NCBI GenBank assembly: GCA_002842145.1
Contig: PHCF01000001.1
Location: 18,903-82,902, forward strand
Origin: Betaproteobacteria bacterium HGW-Betaproteobacteria-6
GTDB lineage: Bacteria > Pseudomonadota > Gammaproteobacteria > Burkholderiales > Rhodocyclaceae
Reading direction: 5' to 3'
Length of the DNA: 64,000 bases
This document shows positions 47,453 through 55,875 of this stretch, piece after piece (the first letter of the stretch is position 1; each line of letters opens with the position of its first letter). The translations under genes and the position numbers were made by a program. The notes under the pieces are model-generated. The model made no database searches. It saw nothing but the letters and a program-made list of their open reading frames with translations, and was not told the origin of the DNA.

Positions 47453-48232
47453 ATGTCGGATGACCTGAAAGCATGGCAAGCCAGGCGCCATCTCGAACTG
47501 GCCGGGGCAGAAAGCTGGCTGGGCATGCGCGGGCTGTTCTGGCTGGAGCCGGGGCTGAACAGCGTCGGCAGCGGCGCAGGATCGGTTGTTCTTTTGCCCG
47601 GCGGGCCGGCGCATCTTGGCGATCTGTTCTGGCAGGGTGGAAAGGTCGTTTGGCAGTCGGTGGATGGTGAAACGCTCGAACTGCAGACCGATGTCGCCGG
47701 CCAGCCGAGCGTGGTCGATTTTCAAAATTGGTCGTTTTTTCCGGTTGACCGTGAGAGTCGCATTGCTGTGCGTCTGCGCGACCGTAACTGGGCGGCGAGC
47801 CAGTCGTTCGACGGCCTGGACTATTTCGACTTCGACCCGGCGTGGCAGATCGAGGCCGAATGGCAGGCGCTGTCGCCGCCGCTGAAAATGGAAGTGCCCA
47901 ATGTCAGCGGCGATCTGAAAATGGTTGAAGTCGGCCATCAGGCCGTGTTTGAAGTCGCCGGGCAGACGGTGGTGCTGTTACCCATGGCGGTCAACGACAA
48001 GGAGATTTTCTTCGTTTTTCGAGACCGGACGAGCGGCAAGGAGACTTACGGCGCGGGCCGTTTTCTCAAGGCTGCTCCTGCGGTCAACGGGAAAATTTGC
48101 CTGAATTTCAATTTTTCCTTCAATCCGCCGTGCGCCTTCACGCCCTTTGCGACCTGCCCGTTGCCGCCGCCGGAAAACTGGTTGCCCTTTGCCGTTCCGG
48201 CCGGGGAGCGCAAGTGGGTCAAGCCTGGCTGA
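47453..48232 (+). CDS. DUF1684 family protein
   Basis: A 259-residue protein: WLGMRGLFWLEPGLNSVGSG near the N-terminus, and the C-terminal DRTSGKETYGAGRFL, then CLNFNFSFNPPCAFTPFATCPLPPPEN with the Cys/Pro-rich motif of DUF1684. No signal peptide. Function unknown. Two dispersed repeat copies, in opposite orientation, lie inside this gene at 47718 and 48077; the second falls on the conserved C-terminal motif. Confidence 0.85.
   Translation: MSDDLKAWQARRHLELAGAESWLGMRGLFWLEPGLNSVGSGAGSVVLLPGGPAHLGDLFWQGGKVVWQSVDGETLELQTDVAGQPSVVDFQNWSFFPVDRESRIAVRLRDRNWAASQSFDGLDYFDFDPAWQIEAEWQALSPPLKMEVPNVSGDLKMVEVGHQAVFEVAGQTVVLLPMAVNDKEIFFVFRDRTSGKETYGAGRFLKAAPAVNGKICLNFNFSFNPPCAFTPFATCPLPPPENWLPFAVPAGERKWVKPG
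47718..47755 (-). repeat. Dispersed 38-bp repeat, copy 12 (in coding sequence)
   Basis: Plus strand GATTTTCAAAATTGGTCG, TTTTTT, CCGGTTGACCGTGAG; reads DFQNWSFFPVDRES in the DUF1684 gene. Confidence 0.88.
48077..48113 (+). repeat. Dispersed 38-bp repeat, copy 13 (in coding sequence)
   Basis: CCTGCGGTCAACGGG, AAAATTT, GCCTGAATTTCAATTTT; inverted relative to copy 12 and 320 bp away. Protein reading VNGKICLNFNFSF is a conserved DUF1684 segment, so part of the match may be protein-driven. Confidence 0.55.
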
Positions 48233-48322
48233 ACCGCCGTGGGTGAAGCGCAAACTTTGTTTTTGCCGTTTTGATGAGTTTGATTTTTTTTAAGTTTGGA
48301 TTGGGAGATTACGACTTTTTGA

Positions 48323-48361
48323 CTACGCCAATTGGCGTAGCGGTGGGATAATTATTCCCAC
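48323..48361. promoter_or_regulatory. Two adjacent palindromes upstream of the CZB chemoreceptor
   Basis: CTACGCCAATTGGCGTAG (48323-48340) is a perfect 18-bp palindrome, and GTGGGATAATTATTCCCAC (48343-48361) is a near-perfect 19-bp one. A TTGACT at 48319-48324 overlaps the first. They look like operators, with no regulator gene beside them. Confidence 0.6.
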
Positions 48362-48440
48362 TTAAAATTCAGCCCGGATTGCGGTGCGATGCGGATGGCC
48401 GCCTCTCTGCAAGCTTCGGTACACAATCGGAGACAAATCG

Positions 48441-49550
48441 ATGGCGTGGTTTGGAAATAGCGAACTGTCCAGCCTTAAATTGGCGCATGAAGCTTTGCGG
48501 CAGCGTGAGGCGAGCCTCCAGCAGGAACTCGAGGCAGCAAAATGGGCGTTGGTTGAGCAGCAAAACGCCGCCGCAGCCAAGAACAAGGAGTGCGAGACGC
48601 TCAAAAGCGTGGTGCAAAGCCTGTCGAGTTTCAGCGCGACGCTGGCCGGTTCGCAAGGTAGTCTGGGCAACATGGCCAACGTGCTGCATGAAGAGAAATT
48701 GCAGGCGGTCGAAGCGGCAGAAGTGGCAAAACTGAGCGGTCAGGCAACGACGGAAATTGCTACCAATCTTCACCAGCTGGCGCAGGACTCGGCGAAATCC
48801 GCCCATGAAGTCGAATCGCTGGCGATTCAAGCCGACAAGATCGGTTCGATTGTCCAGCTCATTCACGAAATTGCCGACCAGACCAACCTGCTCGCACTCA
48901 ACGCGGCAATCGAGGCGGCTCGGGCGGGTGAGTCGGGGCGCGGATTCGCGGTCGTCGCCGACGAGGTTCGCAAGCTGGCCGAGCGCACATCAAAGGCAAC
49001 GCAGGACATCGACGGCCTGGTCAACGACATCCGCCACAATTCGACGAATGCCAAGGAGGCCATGGAACTTCTCTCGTCGTCAGCTGACGATTTCAGCCGG
49101 CGGGGCGGCAAGTCGACTGAAGACATGCGCCGTCTCATGGACATGTCGCAGAAAATGGAGCACGTCATCGCGGCCAGCGCCCTGAGCAGCTTTGTCGAAG
49201 TCGCCAAGGTTGATCACCTGGTTTTCAAATTCCGCATCTATATGGCGCTGTTCGACCTTGAAAGCCTGGATGCCGATAGCGTCGCTGCCCACACCGGCTG
49301 CCGGCTCGGCAAGTGGTACTACGAAGGCGAAGGAAAGTCGCTATTCAACCAGCTGCCGGGCTATCGCGAGATGGAAGCGCCGCACGTCGTGGTTCATAAC
49401 AGCGGCAAGGCAGCCCTGCAAGCCAAGGCCTCGGGCGACATCGAGGCCATGCTCAAGCATGTTCAGGCCATGGAGCAGGGCAGTATTGGCGTCATCGACA
49501 ACCTCGAACGCATGGCGAACTCGGTTGCCGTCGACGTAATACGTTTTTGA
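48441..49550 (+). CDS. Cytoplasmic chemoreceptor with zinc-binding CZB domain
   Basis: A 369-residue protein with no membrane span. N-terminal coiled coil, a signalling region with the receptor tip [22 protein letters not shown] and [18 protein letters not shown], and a C-terminal CZB domain ([40 protein letters not shown]) with the expected His and Cys zinc ligands. Similar proteins sense zinc or hypochlorite. ATG 48441 follows GGAGAC. Upstream are the two palindromes. Confidence 0.9.
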   Translation: MAWFGNSELSSLKLAHEALRQREASLQQELEAAKWALVEQQNAAAAKNKECETLKSVVQSLSSFSATLAGSQGSLGNMANVLHEEKLQAVEAAEVAKLSGQATTEIATNLHQLAQDSAKSAHEVESLAIQADKIGSIVQLIHEIADQTNLLALNAAIEAARAGESGRGFAVVADEVRKLAERTSKATQDIDGLVNDIRHNSTNAKEAMELLSSSADDFSRRGGKSTEDMRRLMDMSQKMEHVIAASALSSFVEVAKVDHLVFKFRIYMALFDLESLDADSVAAHTGCRLGKWYYEGEGKSLFNQLPGYREMEAPHVVVHNSGKAALQAKASGDIEAMLKHVQAMEQGSIGVIDNLERMANSVAVDVIRF

Positions 49551-49566
49551 TCAGACTTCCGGGGCA

Positions 49567-50700
49567 TTAGCCCCGGCTTGCTGCGGCCAGTGCCGTGGCA
49601 AAATTTTCAACCGTCTGCGCCGGATTGTGCAGCTTTTCCAGACCGAACAGGCCGATCCGGAAGGTGCGAAAATCGGCCGGTTCGTCGCATTGCAGCGGCA
49701 CTCCGGCAGCGGTCTGGACGCCTTGGGCGATGAATTTCTTGCCGGTGTGGATGTCCGGGTCGGTGGTGTAGCTGACTACCACGCCGGGCGCCTGGAATCC
49801 TTCGGCGGCGACGCTGGGGAAGCCGTTGGCGACCATCAGTTCGCGGATGCGGCGGCCGAGTTCAATTTGTTCCTGGCATACCTTGTCGAAGCCATAGGCT
49901 TCGGTTTCCAGCATGACGTCGCGCAGGGTGGCCAGGGCATCGGTCGGCATCGTCGCGTGGTAGGCGTGGCCGCCGTTCTCGAAGGCTTCCATGATCTGCA
50001 GCCACTTCTTGAGGTCGCAGGCAAAGCTTGTGCTGCTCGTCGCGTCGATGTGGGCGCGGGCGCGTTCACCGAGGGCGACCATGGCGCAGCACGGCGAGGC
50101 ACTCCAGCCTTTTTGCGGGGCGCTGATCAGGATGTCGACATTGTTGGCGATCATGTCGACCCAGACGGTGCCGGAAGCAATGCAGTCGAGTACGAAGTAG
50201 CCACCGACGGCACGCACGGCCTCGCCGACCGCGCGGATATAGTCATCGGGCAGGATCATCCCCGACGAGGTTTCGACGTGCGGTGCGAAAACCACTTCCG
50301 GTTGCTGCTGGCGGATGGCCGCGACGACCTCGGCGATCGGCGGTGGCGCAAACGGTGCCTGCGCACCGCTGCCGACTTGGCGAGCCTTGAGGACAATGCT
50401 GTCCGACGGGATCCGGCCCATGTCGAAAATCTGTGTCCAGCGGAAGCTGAACCAGCCGTTGCGGATGACCAGCACCTTGCGATGCGTGGCGAACTGGCGG
50501 GCAACGGCTTCCATGCCGAAGGTGCCGCTACCGGGCACGATGATGGCCGCCTTGGCGTTGTAGGCCTTCTTGATCAGCCGCGAGATGTCTTTCATGACGC
50601 CCTGGAAGCGTTGCGACATGTGATTCAGGGCACGATCGGTGTACACCACCGAATATTCGAGCAGGCCGTCGGGATCGGGTTGGGGCAGCAGTGCGGGCAC
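49567..50700 (-). CDS. Class V PLP aminotransferase (alanine-glyoxylate type)
   Basis: A 377-residue aminotransferase. GTG 50700 was chosen because AGGAGAG lies 6 bp upstream; the frame extends further but without conserved sequence. Conserved parts are VPGSGTFGMEAVARQF, HVETSSGMILP, DCIASGTVWVDM and the PLP Lys in ISAPQKGWSASPCCAM. It could convert serine, alanine or a related amino acid with glyoxylate or pyruvate. It is divergent from the glutamate dehydrogenase gene with 117 bp between starts. Confidence 0.82.
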   Translation of the reverse strand: MPALLPQPDPDGLLEYSVVYTDRALNHMSQRFQGVMKDISRLIKKAYNAKAAIIVPGSGTFGMEAVARQFATHRKVLVIRNGWFSFRWTQIFDMGRIPSDSIVLKARQVGSGAQAPFAPPPIAEVVAAIRQQQPEVVFAPHVETSSGMILPDDYIRAVGEAVRAVGGYFVLDCIASGTVWVDMIANNVDILISAPQKGWSASPCCAMVALGERARAHIDATSSTSFACDLKKWLQIMEAFENGGHAYHATMPTDALATLRDVMLETEAYGFDKVCQEQIELGRRIRELMVANGFPSVAAEGFQAPGVVVSYTTDPDIHTGKKFIAQGVQTAAGVPLQCDEPADFRTFRIGLFGLEKLHNPAQTVENFATALAAASRG

Positions 50701-50817
50701 AGAGTCTCTCCTGTTGATCGTTATTGAGTGGAGCATACCGCCAAGCTGTGACGGCGCGCTAGTCAGAAAGTCCGTGTTGCGCGACACTGGCAGAAAACCA
50801 GCCCGAAAGGAATCGAC

Positions 50818-52101
50818 GTGAGCACACCTCAACTGCCTTCCTACCTGTCCAAGGAAAACATCGGTCCCTGGCATATCTTCCTGCAGCAGGTCGATCAGGT
50901 CGCTCCCTTGCTCGACAAGGCGCTGTGGTCGTGGGTGGAAACGCTGCGCCGGCCGAAGCGATCGCTCATCGTCGATGTGCCGATCCGCCTCGACAACGGC
51001 GTGGTCGAGCATTTCGAAGGCTACCGCGTGCATCACAACACCTCGCGCGGGCCGGGCAAGGGCGGCATCCGTTTTCACCAGGATGTGACGCTGTCCGAGG
51101 TCATGGCGCTGGCCGGCTGGATGACCATCAAGAACGCTGTCGTCAATGTGCCGTTCGGCGGCGCCAAGGGTGGCGTGCGCGTCGATCCGCGGCAACTTTC
51201 CCTGACCGAGCTGGAGGGGCTGACCCGTCGCTACACCAGTGAAATCAGCTCGATGATCGGCCCGGACAAGGACATTCCGGCGCCGGACATGAATACCAAC
51301 GCCCAGGTCATGGCCTGGATGATGGACACCTACTCGATGGGCGAGGGGCGCACGGTGACCGGCGTCGTCACTGGCAAGCCGCTGTCGCTTGGCGGCTCGC
51401 TCGGGCGGCCCGATGCGACCGGGCGCGGGGTTTTTGTCACGGCGCGCGAGGCGGCGCGCAAAATCGGCCTGCCCGTCGATGGGGCGAGGGTAGCCGTGCA
51501 GGGATTCGGCAATGTCGGCGAGGCCAGCGCGCGGATGTTCGCCCATGCCGGGGCCAGGGTGACCGCCGTGCAGGATGTCAGCGGCACCGTGTTCAACGGC
51601 GCCGGACTCGATGTGGCTGCCCTCAAGCGCTATCTGGGCGAGCACAAGACGTTGCTCGGCGCCCCCGGCACCGAGACCATCACGAACGACGATTTCTGGT
51701 CCGTGCCCTGCGAATTCCTCGTGCCAGCTGCGCTCGAGTCGCAGATCAACCGCTACAACGCCGAGCGCATCGCCGCCCGCATCGTCGTCGAAGGCGCCAA
51801 CGGGCCGACCACGCCGGAGGCCGATGCCATCCTCGCCGAGCGCGGCATCGTCGTCGTGCCCGACGTGCTGGCCAATGCCGGCGGCGTCACGGTCAGTTAT
51901 TTCGAGTGGGTGCAGGATTTCTCGAGCTTCTTCTGGAGCGAGGACGAGATCAACGCCCGCCTCGAACGGATCATGGCCGATGCCTTCAACGCCATCTGGC
52001 AGATGGCCGAAGAACGCAAAATGCCGCTCCGTTCAGCCGCCTTTGTCATCGGTTGCAGCCGGGTCCTCGAAGCGCGGGCGACGCGCGGTCTGTATCCCTG
52101 A
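50818..52101 (+). CDS. Glutamate dehydrogenase (Glu/Leu/Phe/Val family)
   Basis: A 427-residue enzyme starting at GTG 50818 (GAAAGGA upstream). Substrate-site motif [13 protein letters not shown], catalytic Lys in [14 protein letters not shown], then [17 protein letters not shown]. Rossmann motif [17 protein letters not shown] and C-terminal [14 protein letters not shown]. It interconverts glutamate and 2-oxoglutarate. It might supply or use amino donors for the divergent aminotransferase. Confidence 0.92.
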   Translation: MSTPQLPSYLSKENIGPWHIFLQQVDQVAPLLDKALWSWVETLRRPKRSLIVDVPIRLDNGVVEHFEGYRVHHNTSRGPGKGGIRFHQDVTLSEVMALAGWMTIKNAVVNVPFGGAKGGVRVDPRQLSLTELEGLTRRYTSEISSMIGPDKDIPAPDMNTNAQVMAWMMDTYSMGEGRTVTGVVTGKPLSLGGSLGRPDATGRGVFVTAREAARKIGLPVDGARVAVQGFGNVGEASARMFAHAGARVTAVQDVSGTVFNGAGLDVAALKRYLGEHKTLLGAPGTETITNDDFWSVPCEFLVPAALESQINRYNAERIAARIVVEGANGPTTPEADAILAERGIVVVPDVLANAGGVTVSYFEWVQDFSSFFWSEDEINARLERIMADAFNAIWQMAEERKMPLRSAAFVIGCSRVLEARATRGLYP

Positions 52102-52111
52102 TTGGGCGATT

Positions 52112-52148
52112 CCTACGGTCGACCGGGAAAAACGGCCAAAATCGGAAT
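52112..52148 (+). repeat. Dispersed 38-bp repeat, copy 14 (between converging genes)
   Basis: CCTACGGTCGACCGGG, AAAAAC, GGCCAAAATCGGAATT; fills the space between the Glu dehydrogenase stop and the fusion gene stop. Confidence 0.92.
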
Positions 52149-53699
52149 TCAGCGCCGGGCCAGGATCAGCGAGCCTTTTTCGCGGGGTTCGAGGTCGATC
52201 CGTTCGATCGCCGAAAATCCGGCGGCCAGTAGCCAGGCGCAATAGTCTTCGTGGCGGTGCGTCTGGGTTCCGGTTTCCAGCAGCAGGGTCAGGCGAAATG
52301 CGGCATTCAGGGCGTCCAGCGAGGTTTCGGCCAGATACTCGTGAATGACCAGCAGGCCGCCCGGGCTCATCGAATCGCCAATTTGCCGGATGGCCAGGCG
52401 ATTCTCTTCGGCCGAATGGTTGTGGGCGACCGAAAGGTAGAAGACCAGGTCGTTGGCCTCGCCCCACTCGTGTTCCTGCAAGGTGCCCGGACTCAGGCTG
52501 ATGCGCTGGCTCAGGCCGGCTTTCTCGATCTCCGGCCCGGTCTCGGTCAGGGCGCTCGGCATATCGACGATGACCGCGGCAAGTTGCGGGTAGCGCTGGC
52601 AGAAACGAATCGAGTGCAGGCCGTGCGAGCCGCCGAGGTCGAGCAGGCGGCGATACTCCGGCAACACCGGCACGTGCTTGAGCAGGTCTGGCCCGAGATC
52701 GGCGGCGAAGGCGCCCATGTAGGACGAGAAGAGCGGGCCGAGATGCGGCTTTTCGATCATCGCCTCCCACAGCGTCTGCTCCGGCTCGCCCTTGCGCACT
52801 GTTTCCGCCAGGCTGCCCATCATTGACCACGCTTCGTGGGTCCACAGCAGGCCGGGCGTGTAATCGACCTGGCCGGCACTGGTGAACCAGCGTTGGGTGC
52901 TCGCCGTGTTGGCAAAAGCGTCATCCTCTTTTTCCAGGTAGCCGATGGCGACCAGGAAATCGACCAGCGTTGCCGTGCCGCGCAGGCTCGAATCAATCTT
53001 GGTGGCGAGTTCTTCGGCGGTCAGCGGACCATCGACCAGTGCCTCGAAAAGGCCCAAACGACCGGCAGTAATGATCGCCGACGACTTCATCATCGGCATG
53101 TAAACGTCGAGCATGGCGAGTTCGGCCGAGCCGGTCGGCTGGCAGACATCCGGTTTGCGTGTGCGGGGAATCGCGGCGACCAGGCCCGGGTCGTCCGGCG
53201 TCGTGTCCGGCGAAAAACGCTGGAGAATCCGACCATCACGCCCGATCAGGAATTTCTCGAAGTTCCACAGCACGTCGCCAGCCCGCTTGGGCGAACAGCC
53301 GTAACCGGCCAGCTTTTCGCGGAAATCGCTGCCGCTCGGGAAAACCGCTTCCGGCAGCGCGCCGATCAATTGCGCGTAGAGCGGATGGCGCGGCGCGCTG
53401 TTGATGTTGAGCTTCTCGAACATCGGGAAATCGACGCCAAAATTGGTCGTGCAAAAACTGGCGATTTCGTCAGCCGACCCCGGCTCCTGCGCCGCAAAGT
53501 CGTTGCACGGAAAGCCCAGCACCTGCAAACCGCGTCCGCGATACTGACGGTAGAGGCTTTCCAGCCCGGCGTACTGCGGCGTCAGTCCGCACTTGGAGGC
53601 AACATTGACGACGAGCAATACCTCGCCCCGGAACTCGCCCAGTGTCAGGGCGCGGCCATCGAGGCGTTTGAGGGGAATGTCATAGAGGGAGTCGGTCAT
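52149..53699 (-). CDS. Glutathione peroxidase-SAM methyltransferase fusion
   Basis: A single 516-residue frame. Residues 1-160 are a glutathione-peroxidase-like domain: catalytic Cys in VVNVASKCGLTPQY, Gln/Trp-type partners in GFPCNDFAAQEPGS and WNFEKFLIGRDG. Residues 190-510 form a family 2 O-methyltransferase-like module: LLDLGGSHGLHSIRFCQRYP (SAM motif), then IVDMPSAL and LFYLS-type motifs, with a dimerisation helical part before. Each is full-length, so no frameshift. ATG 53699. A peroxidase joined to a methyltransferase is rare; product unknown. Confidence 0.88.
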   Translation of the reverse strand: MTDSLYDIPLKRLDGRALTLGEFRGEVLLVVNVASKCGLTPQYAGLESLYRQYRGRGLQVLGFPCNDFAAQEPGSADEIASFCTTNFGVDFPMFEKLNINSAPRHPLYAQLIGALPEAVFPSGSDFREKLAGYGCSPKRAGDVLWNFEKFLIGRDGRILQRFSPDTTPDDPGLVAAIPRTRKPDVCQPTGSAELAMLDVYMPMMKSSAIITAGRLGLFEALVDGPLTAEELATKIDSSLRGTATLVDFLVAIGYLEKEDDAFANTASTQRWFTSAGQVDYTPGLLWTHEAWSMMGSLAETVRKGEPEQTLWEAMIEKPHLGPLFSSYMGAFAADLGPDLLKHVPVLPEYRRLLDLGGSHGLHSIRFCQRYPQLAAVIVDMPSALTETGPEIEKAGLSQRISLSPGTLQEHEWGEANDLVFYLSVAHNHSAEENRLAIRQIGDSMSPGGLLVIHEYLAETSLDALNAAFRLTLLLETGTQTHRHEDYCAWLLAAGFSAIERIDLEPREKGSLILARR

Positions 53700-53915
53700 G
53701 GTGATCTCTTTTTTTTGGCTGTTTGGGGGGTAAAACAGGCAGTCCAGCGGGTAAGCATTTTACGTGTTGATCGGTTGGTGGGGGGGCTGTATCGAGTAAA
53801 TGGAAATCGCGCCGAGTGGCGATTTTATCAATGCTTGTCGGCACTGAACGGAAACGCAGGAAAGCTGCCAATGGCTTGTCTATAGAGGAATTGTGGAAAT
53901 TTGAATTAATGATAC

Positions 53916-53924
53916 TGATATAAT
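53916..53924 (+). promoter_or_regulatory. Extended -10 promoter of lipoprotein trio
   Basis: TGATATAAT, an extended -10 (TGnTATAAT), 45 bp upstream of ATG 53969. The surrounding 53700-53968 gap is AT-rich and holds no other recognised feature; the -35 is unclear, as allowed for extended -10 types. Confidence 0.6.
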
Positions 53925-53968
53925 TTTGGCCCGTATTGAACAAACCATCACTTTTGCGAGGCACCCGT

Positions 53969-54643
53969 ATGAAGAGAAAACTCGTTCCCGTGTTTGTCGC
54001 CATCGCCATGCTTGGCGCATTGGGCGGTTGTGCGACGGAGGATTCACGCAGCCTCGCCGTTGCAAAGTCGGTTTCATCGACGCAGCCGTACAACGGCATG
54101 CGCCATTCCATTTCGATCGGCAAGTTCGACAATCGGTCGAGCTTCATGCGCGGCATCTTTACCGATGGCGTCGATCGTCTGGGTAGCCAGGCCAAGACCA
54201 TCCTGATCACGCACCTGCAGCAGACCAACCGCTTCATCGTCCTTGATCGGGAAAACATGTCCGAGATCAAGCAGGAAGCCACGCTCGCCAAGACCGGACA
54301 GGCGCTCAAGGGCGCCCGCTACGTGATCACGGGCGACGTCGCCGAGTTCGGTCGCAAGGAGGTTGGCGATCACCAGCTTTTCGGCATTCTCGGTCGCGGC
54401 AAGCAGCAGATTGCTTATGCCAAGGTGGCTTTGAACGTGGTCGATGTGCAAACCTCGGAAGTCGTCTATTCGGCGCAGGGCGCCGGCGAATACAGCCTGT
54501 CGAACCGCGAGGTGATCGGCTTCGGCGGCACGGCGAGTTACGACTCCACCCTGAATGGCAAGGTGCTTGATCTGGCCGTTCGCGAGGCCGTTGATTCGCT
54601 GGTGTCCGGGATCGATTCCGGCGCCTGGCGTCCGGCCAACTAA
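53969..54643 (+). CDS. CsgG-family outer membrane lipoprotein
   Basis: A 224-residue lipoprotein: signal with lipobox LGGC (after FVAIAMLGALGG). The CsgG-like beta domain has SIGKFDNRSSFMRGIF, LQQTNRFIVLDRENM and ARYVITGDVAEFG. ATG 53969 gives the shortest credible leader, with GAGG upstream. It is the first gene of a trio with two further lipoproteins. Confidence 0.85.
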   Translation: MKRKLVPVFVAIAMLGALGGCATEDSRSLAVAKSVSSTQPYNGMRHSISIGKFDNRSSFMRGIFTDGVDRLGSQAKTILITHLQQTNRFIVLDRENMSEIKQEATLAKTGQALKGARYVITGDVAEFGRKEVGDHQLFGILGRGKQQIAYAKVALNVVDVQTSEVVYSAQGAGEYSLSNREVIGFGGTASYDSTLNGKVLDLAVREAVDSLVSGIDSGAWRPAN

Positions 54644-54663
54644 GTCCGGCTGGGCGCTCGATC

Positions 54664-55050
54664 ATGAACATTCTTCCAAAGCCGGCCCGCCTGTGCGGCG
54701 TGGTCATCCTGTCGACGATGCTTCTCGCCGGATGCGTCTCCCGGCCCCAGCCGCTTTATTACTGGGGCGATTATCAGGCCCAGGTATACGGCCACTTCAC
54801 CGGTGAAAAAGGCCCCGAGGAGCAGATTGCGGCGCTGGAGGCCGTGCGCGAGGAAGCCCTTGCCGAGGGCAAGGCGCTGCCGCCCGGATTCCAGGCACAT
54901 CTGGCCATGCTCTATGGTCGGACCGGGCGTTCCGAACGTCTGGTCGAGCAGCTTGAGGCCGAGAAGAAGCAATTCCCCGAAAGCACGACCTTCATGGATT
55001 TCCTGCTCAAGAAGTTTTTGCCGCAGGTGGATGCCAAGGTGAGCCAATGA
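54664..55050 (+). CDS. DUF4810 lipoprotein
   Basis: A 128-residue lipoprotein with lipobox LAGC, then PQPLYYWGDYQAQVYGHF and a helical part with tetratricopeptide-like pattern (PPGFQAHLAMLYGRTGR). DUF4810 family. It starts 20 bp after the CsgG-like gene, and its stop overlaps the next gene start by 4 bp. Likely co-secreted with the neighbours as a complex. Confidence 0.83.
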   Translation: MNILPKPARLCGVVILSTMLLAGCVSRPQPLYYWGDYQAQVYGHFTGEKGPEEQIAALEAVREEALAEGKALPPGFQAHLAMLYGRTGRSERLVEQLEAEKKQFPESTTFMDFLLKKFLPQVDAKVSQ

Positions 55051-55724
55051 AACAACTTATCTCGATCAAATGGCTGGTGCTGGCGGTGGGTTTCCTGCTC
55101 CTGAGCGGTTGCGCGACGCAAGCCAAGTACGACTATTCCGCCTTTCGCGAAAGCCGCCCGGCGTCGATTCTCGTCCTGCCGCCGCTGAACGGTTCGCCGG
55201 ATGTCAACGCCACCTACAGCATGCTGGCGCAGGCGACCTTGCCGCTGGCCGAGTCGGGCTACTACGTCCTGCCCGTGACCCTGGTCGACGAAACCTTCAA
55301 GCAGAACGGCATGACGACGCCGGCTGATATCCATCAGCTTCCCGTCACCAAACTGCGCGAAATTTTCGGAGCCGATGCCGCCCTGTACATCAACGTCAAG
55401 CAGTACGGCACTACCTACGCCATCGTGATGAGCGAAACGCGGGTGACGGCCGAAGGCCGGCTGGTCGATTTGCGCAATGGCCGGGTTCTCTGGGAAGGCA
55501 GCGCTACGGCGTCGAGCAACGAAGGCAACAACAACTCGGGGGGCGGCCTCATCGGCCTGCTGGTCAAAGCGGTCGTCAGCCAGATAATCGACAGCCTCAG
55601 CAACCGGGGACATGCCATCGCCGGTATGACCAGCAACCGCTTGCTGGCAGCCGGGCGTCCGAACGGGATTCTTTACGGGCCACGCTCGCCGCGTTATCTC
55701 AAGGATGGTTCGCCGACGCCCTGA
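55047..55724 (+). CDS. DUF799 (GNA1162-like) lipoprotein
   Basis: A 225-residue lipoprotein with lipobox LSGC. SRPASILVLPPLNGSPDVNAT and FKQNGMTTPADIHQLP are hallmarks of DUF799, the Neisseria GNA1162 group with a TolB-N-like fold. It completes a CsgG, DUF4810, DUF799 set seen in many proteobacteria; role unknown, perhaps an outer-membrane complex. A strong terminator follows. Confidence 0.85.
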   Translation: MKQLISIKWLVLAVGFLLLSGCATQAKYDYSAFRESRPASILVLPPLNGSPDVNATYSMLAQATLPLAESGYYVLPVTLVDETFKQNGMTTPADIHQLPVTKLREIFGADAALYINVKQYGTTYAIVMSETRVTAEGRLVDLRNGRVLWEGSATASSNEGNNNSGGGLIGLLVKAVVSQIIDSLSNRGHAIAGMTSNRLLAAGRPNGILYGPRSPRYLKDGSPTP

Positions 55725-55741
55725 TTTCATCCGAGCAGCCG

Positions 55742-55770
55742 AAAATGGGGCGTTCGCGCCCCATTTTTTT
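55742..55770 (+). terminator. Intrinsic terminator of lipoprotein operon
   Basis: AAAATGGGGCG-TTCG-CGCCCCATTTT stem of 11 bp with a four-base loop, ending in seven T. Confidence 0.95.
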
Positions 55771-55875
55771 GCCAGCTCTCCATCTGTTTGCGTGTGCGAA
55801 TTGGTGAGAAACAGGTGCGGGCATCCATTGCCGGTTACTATCCGCCTTCGCCGAATATAGAAAAGCAATTCAAGA

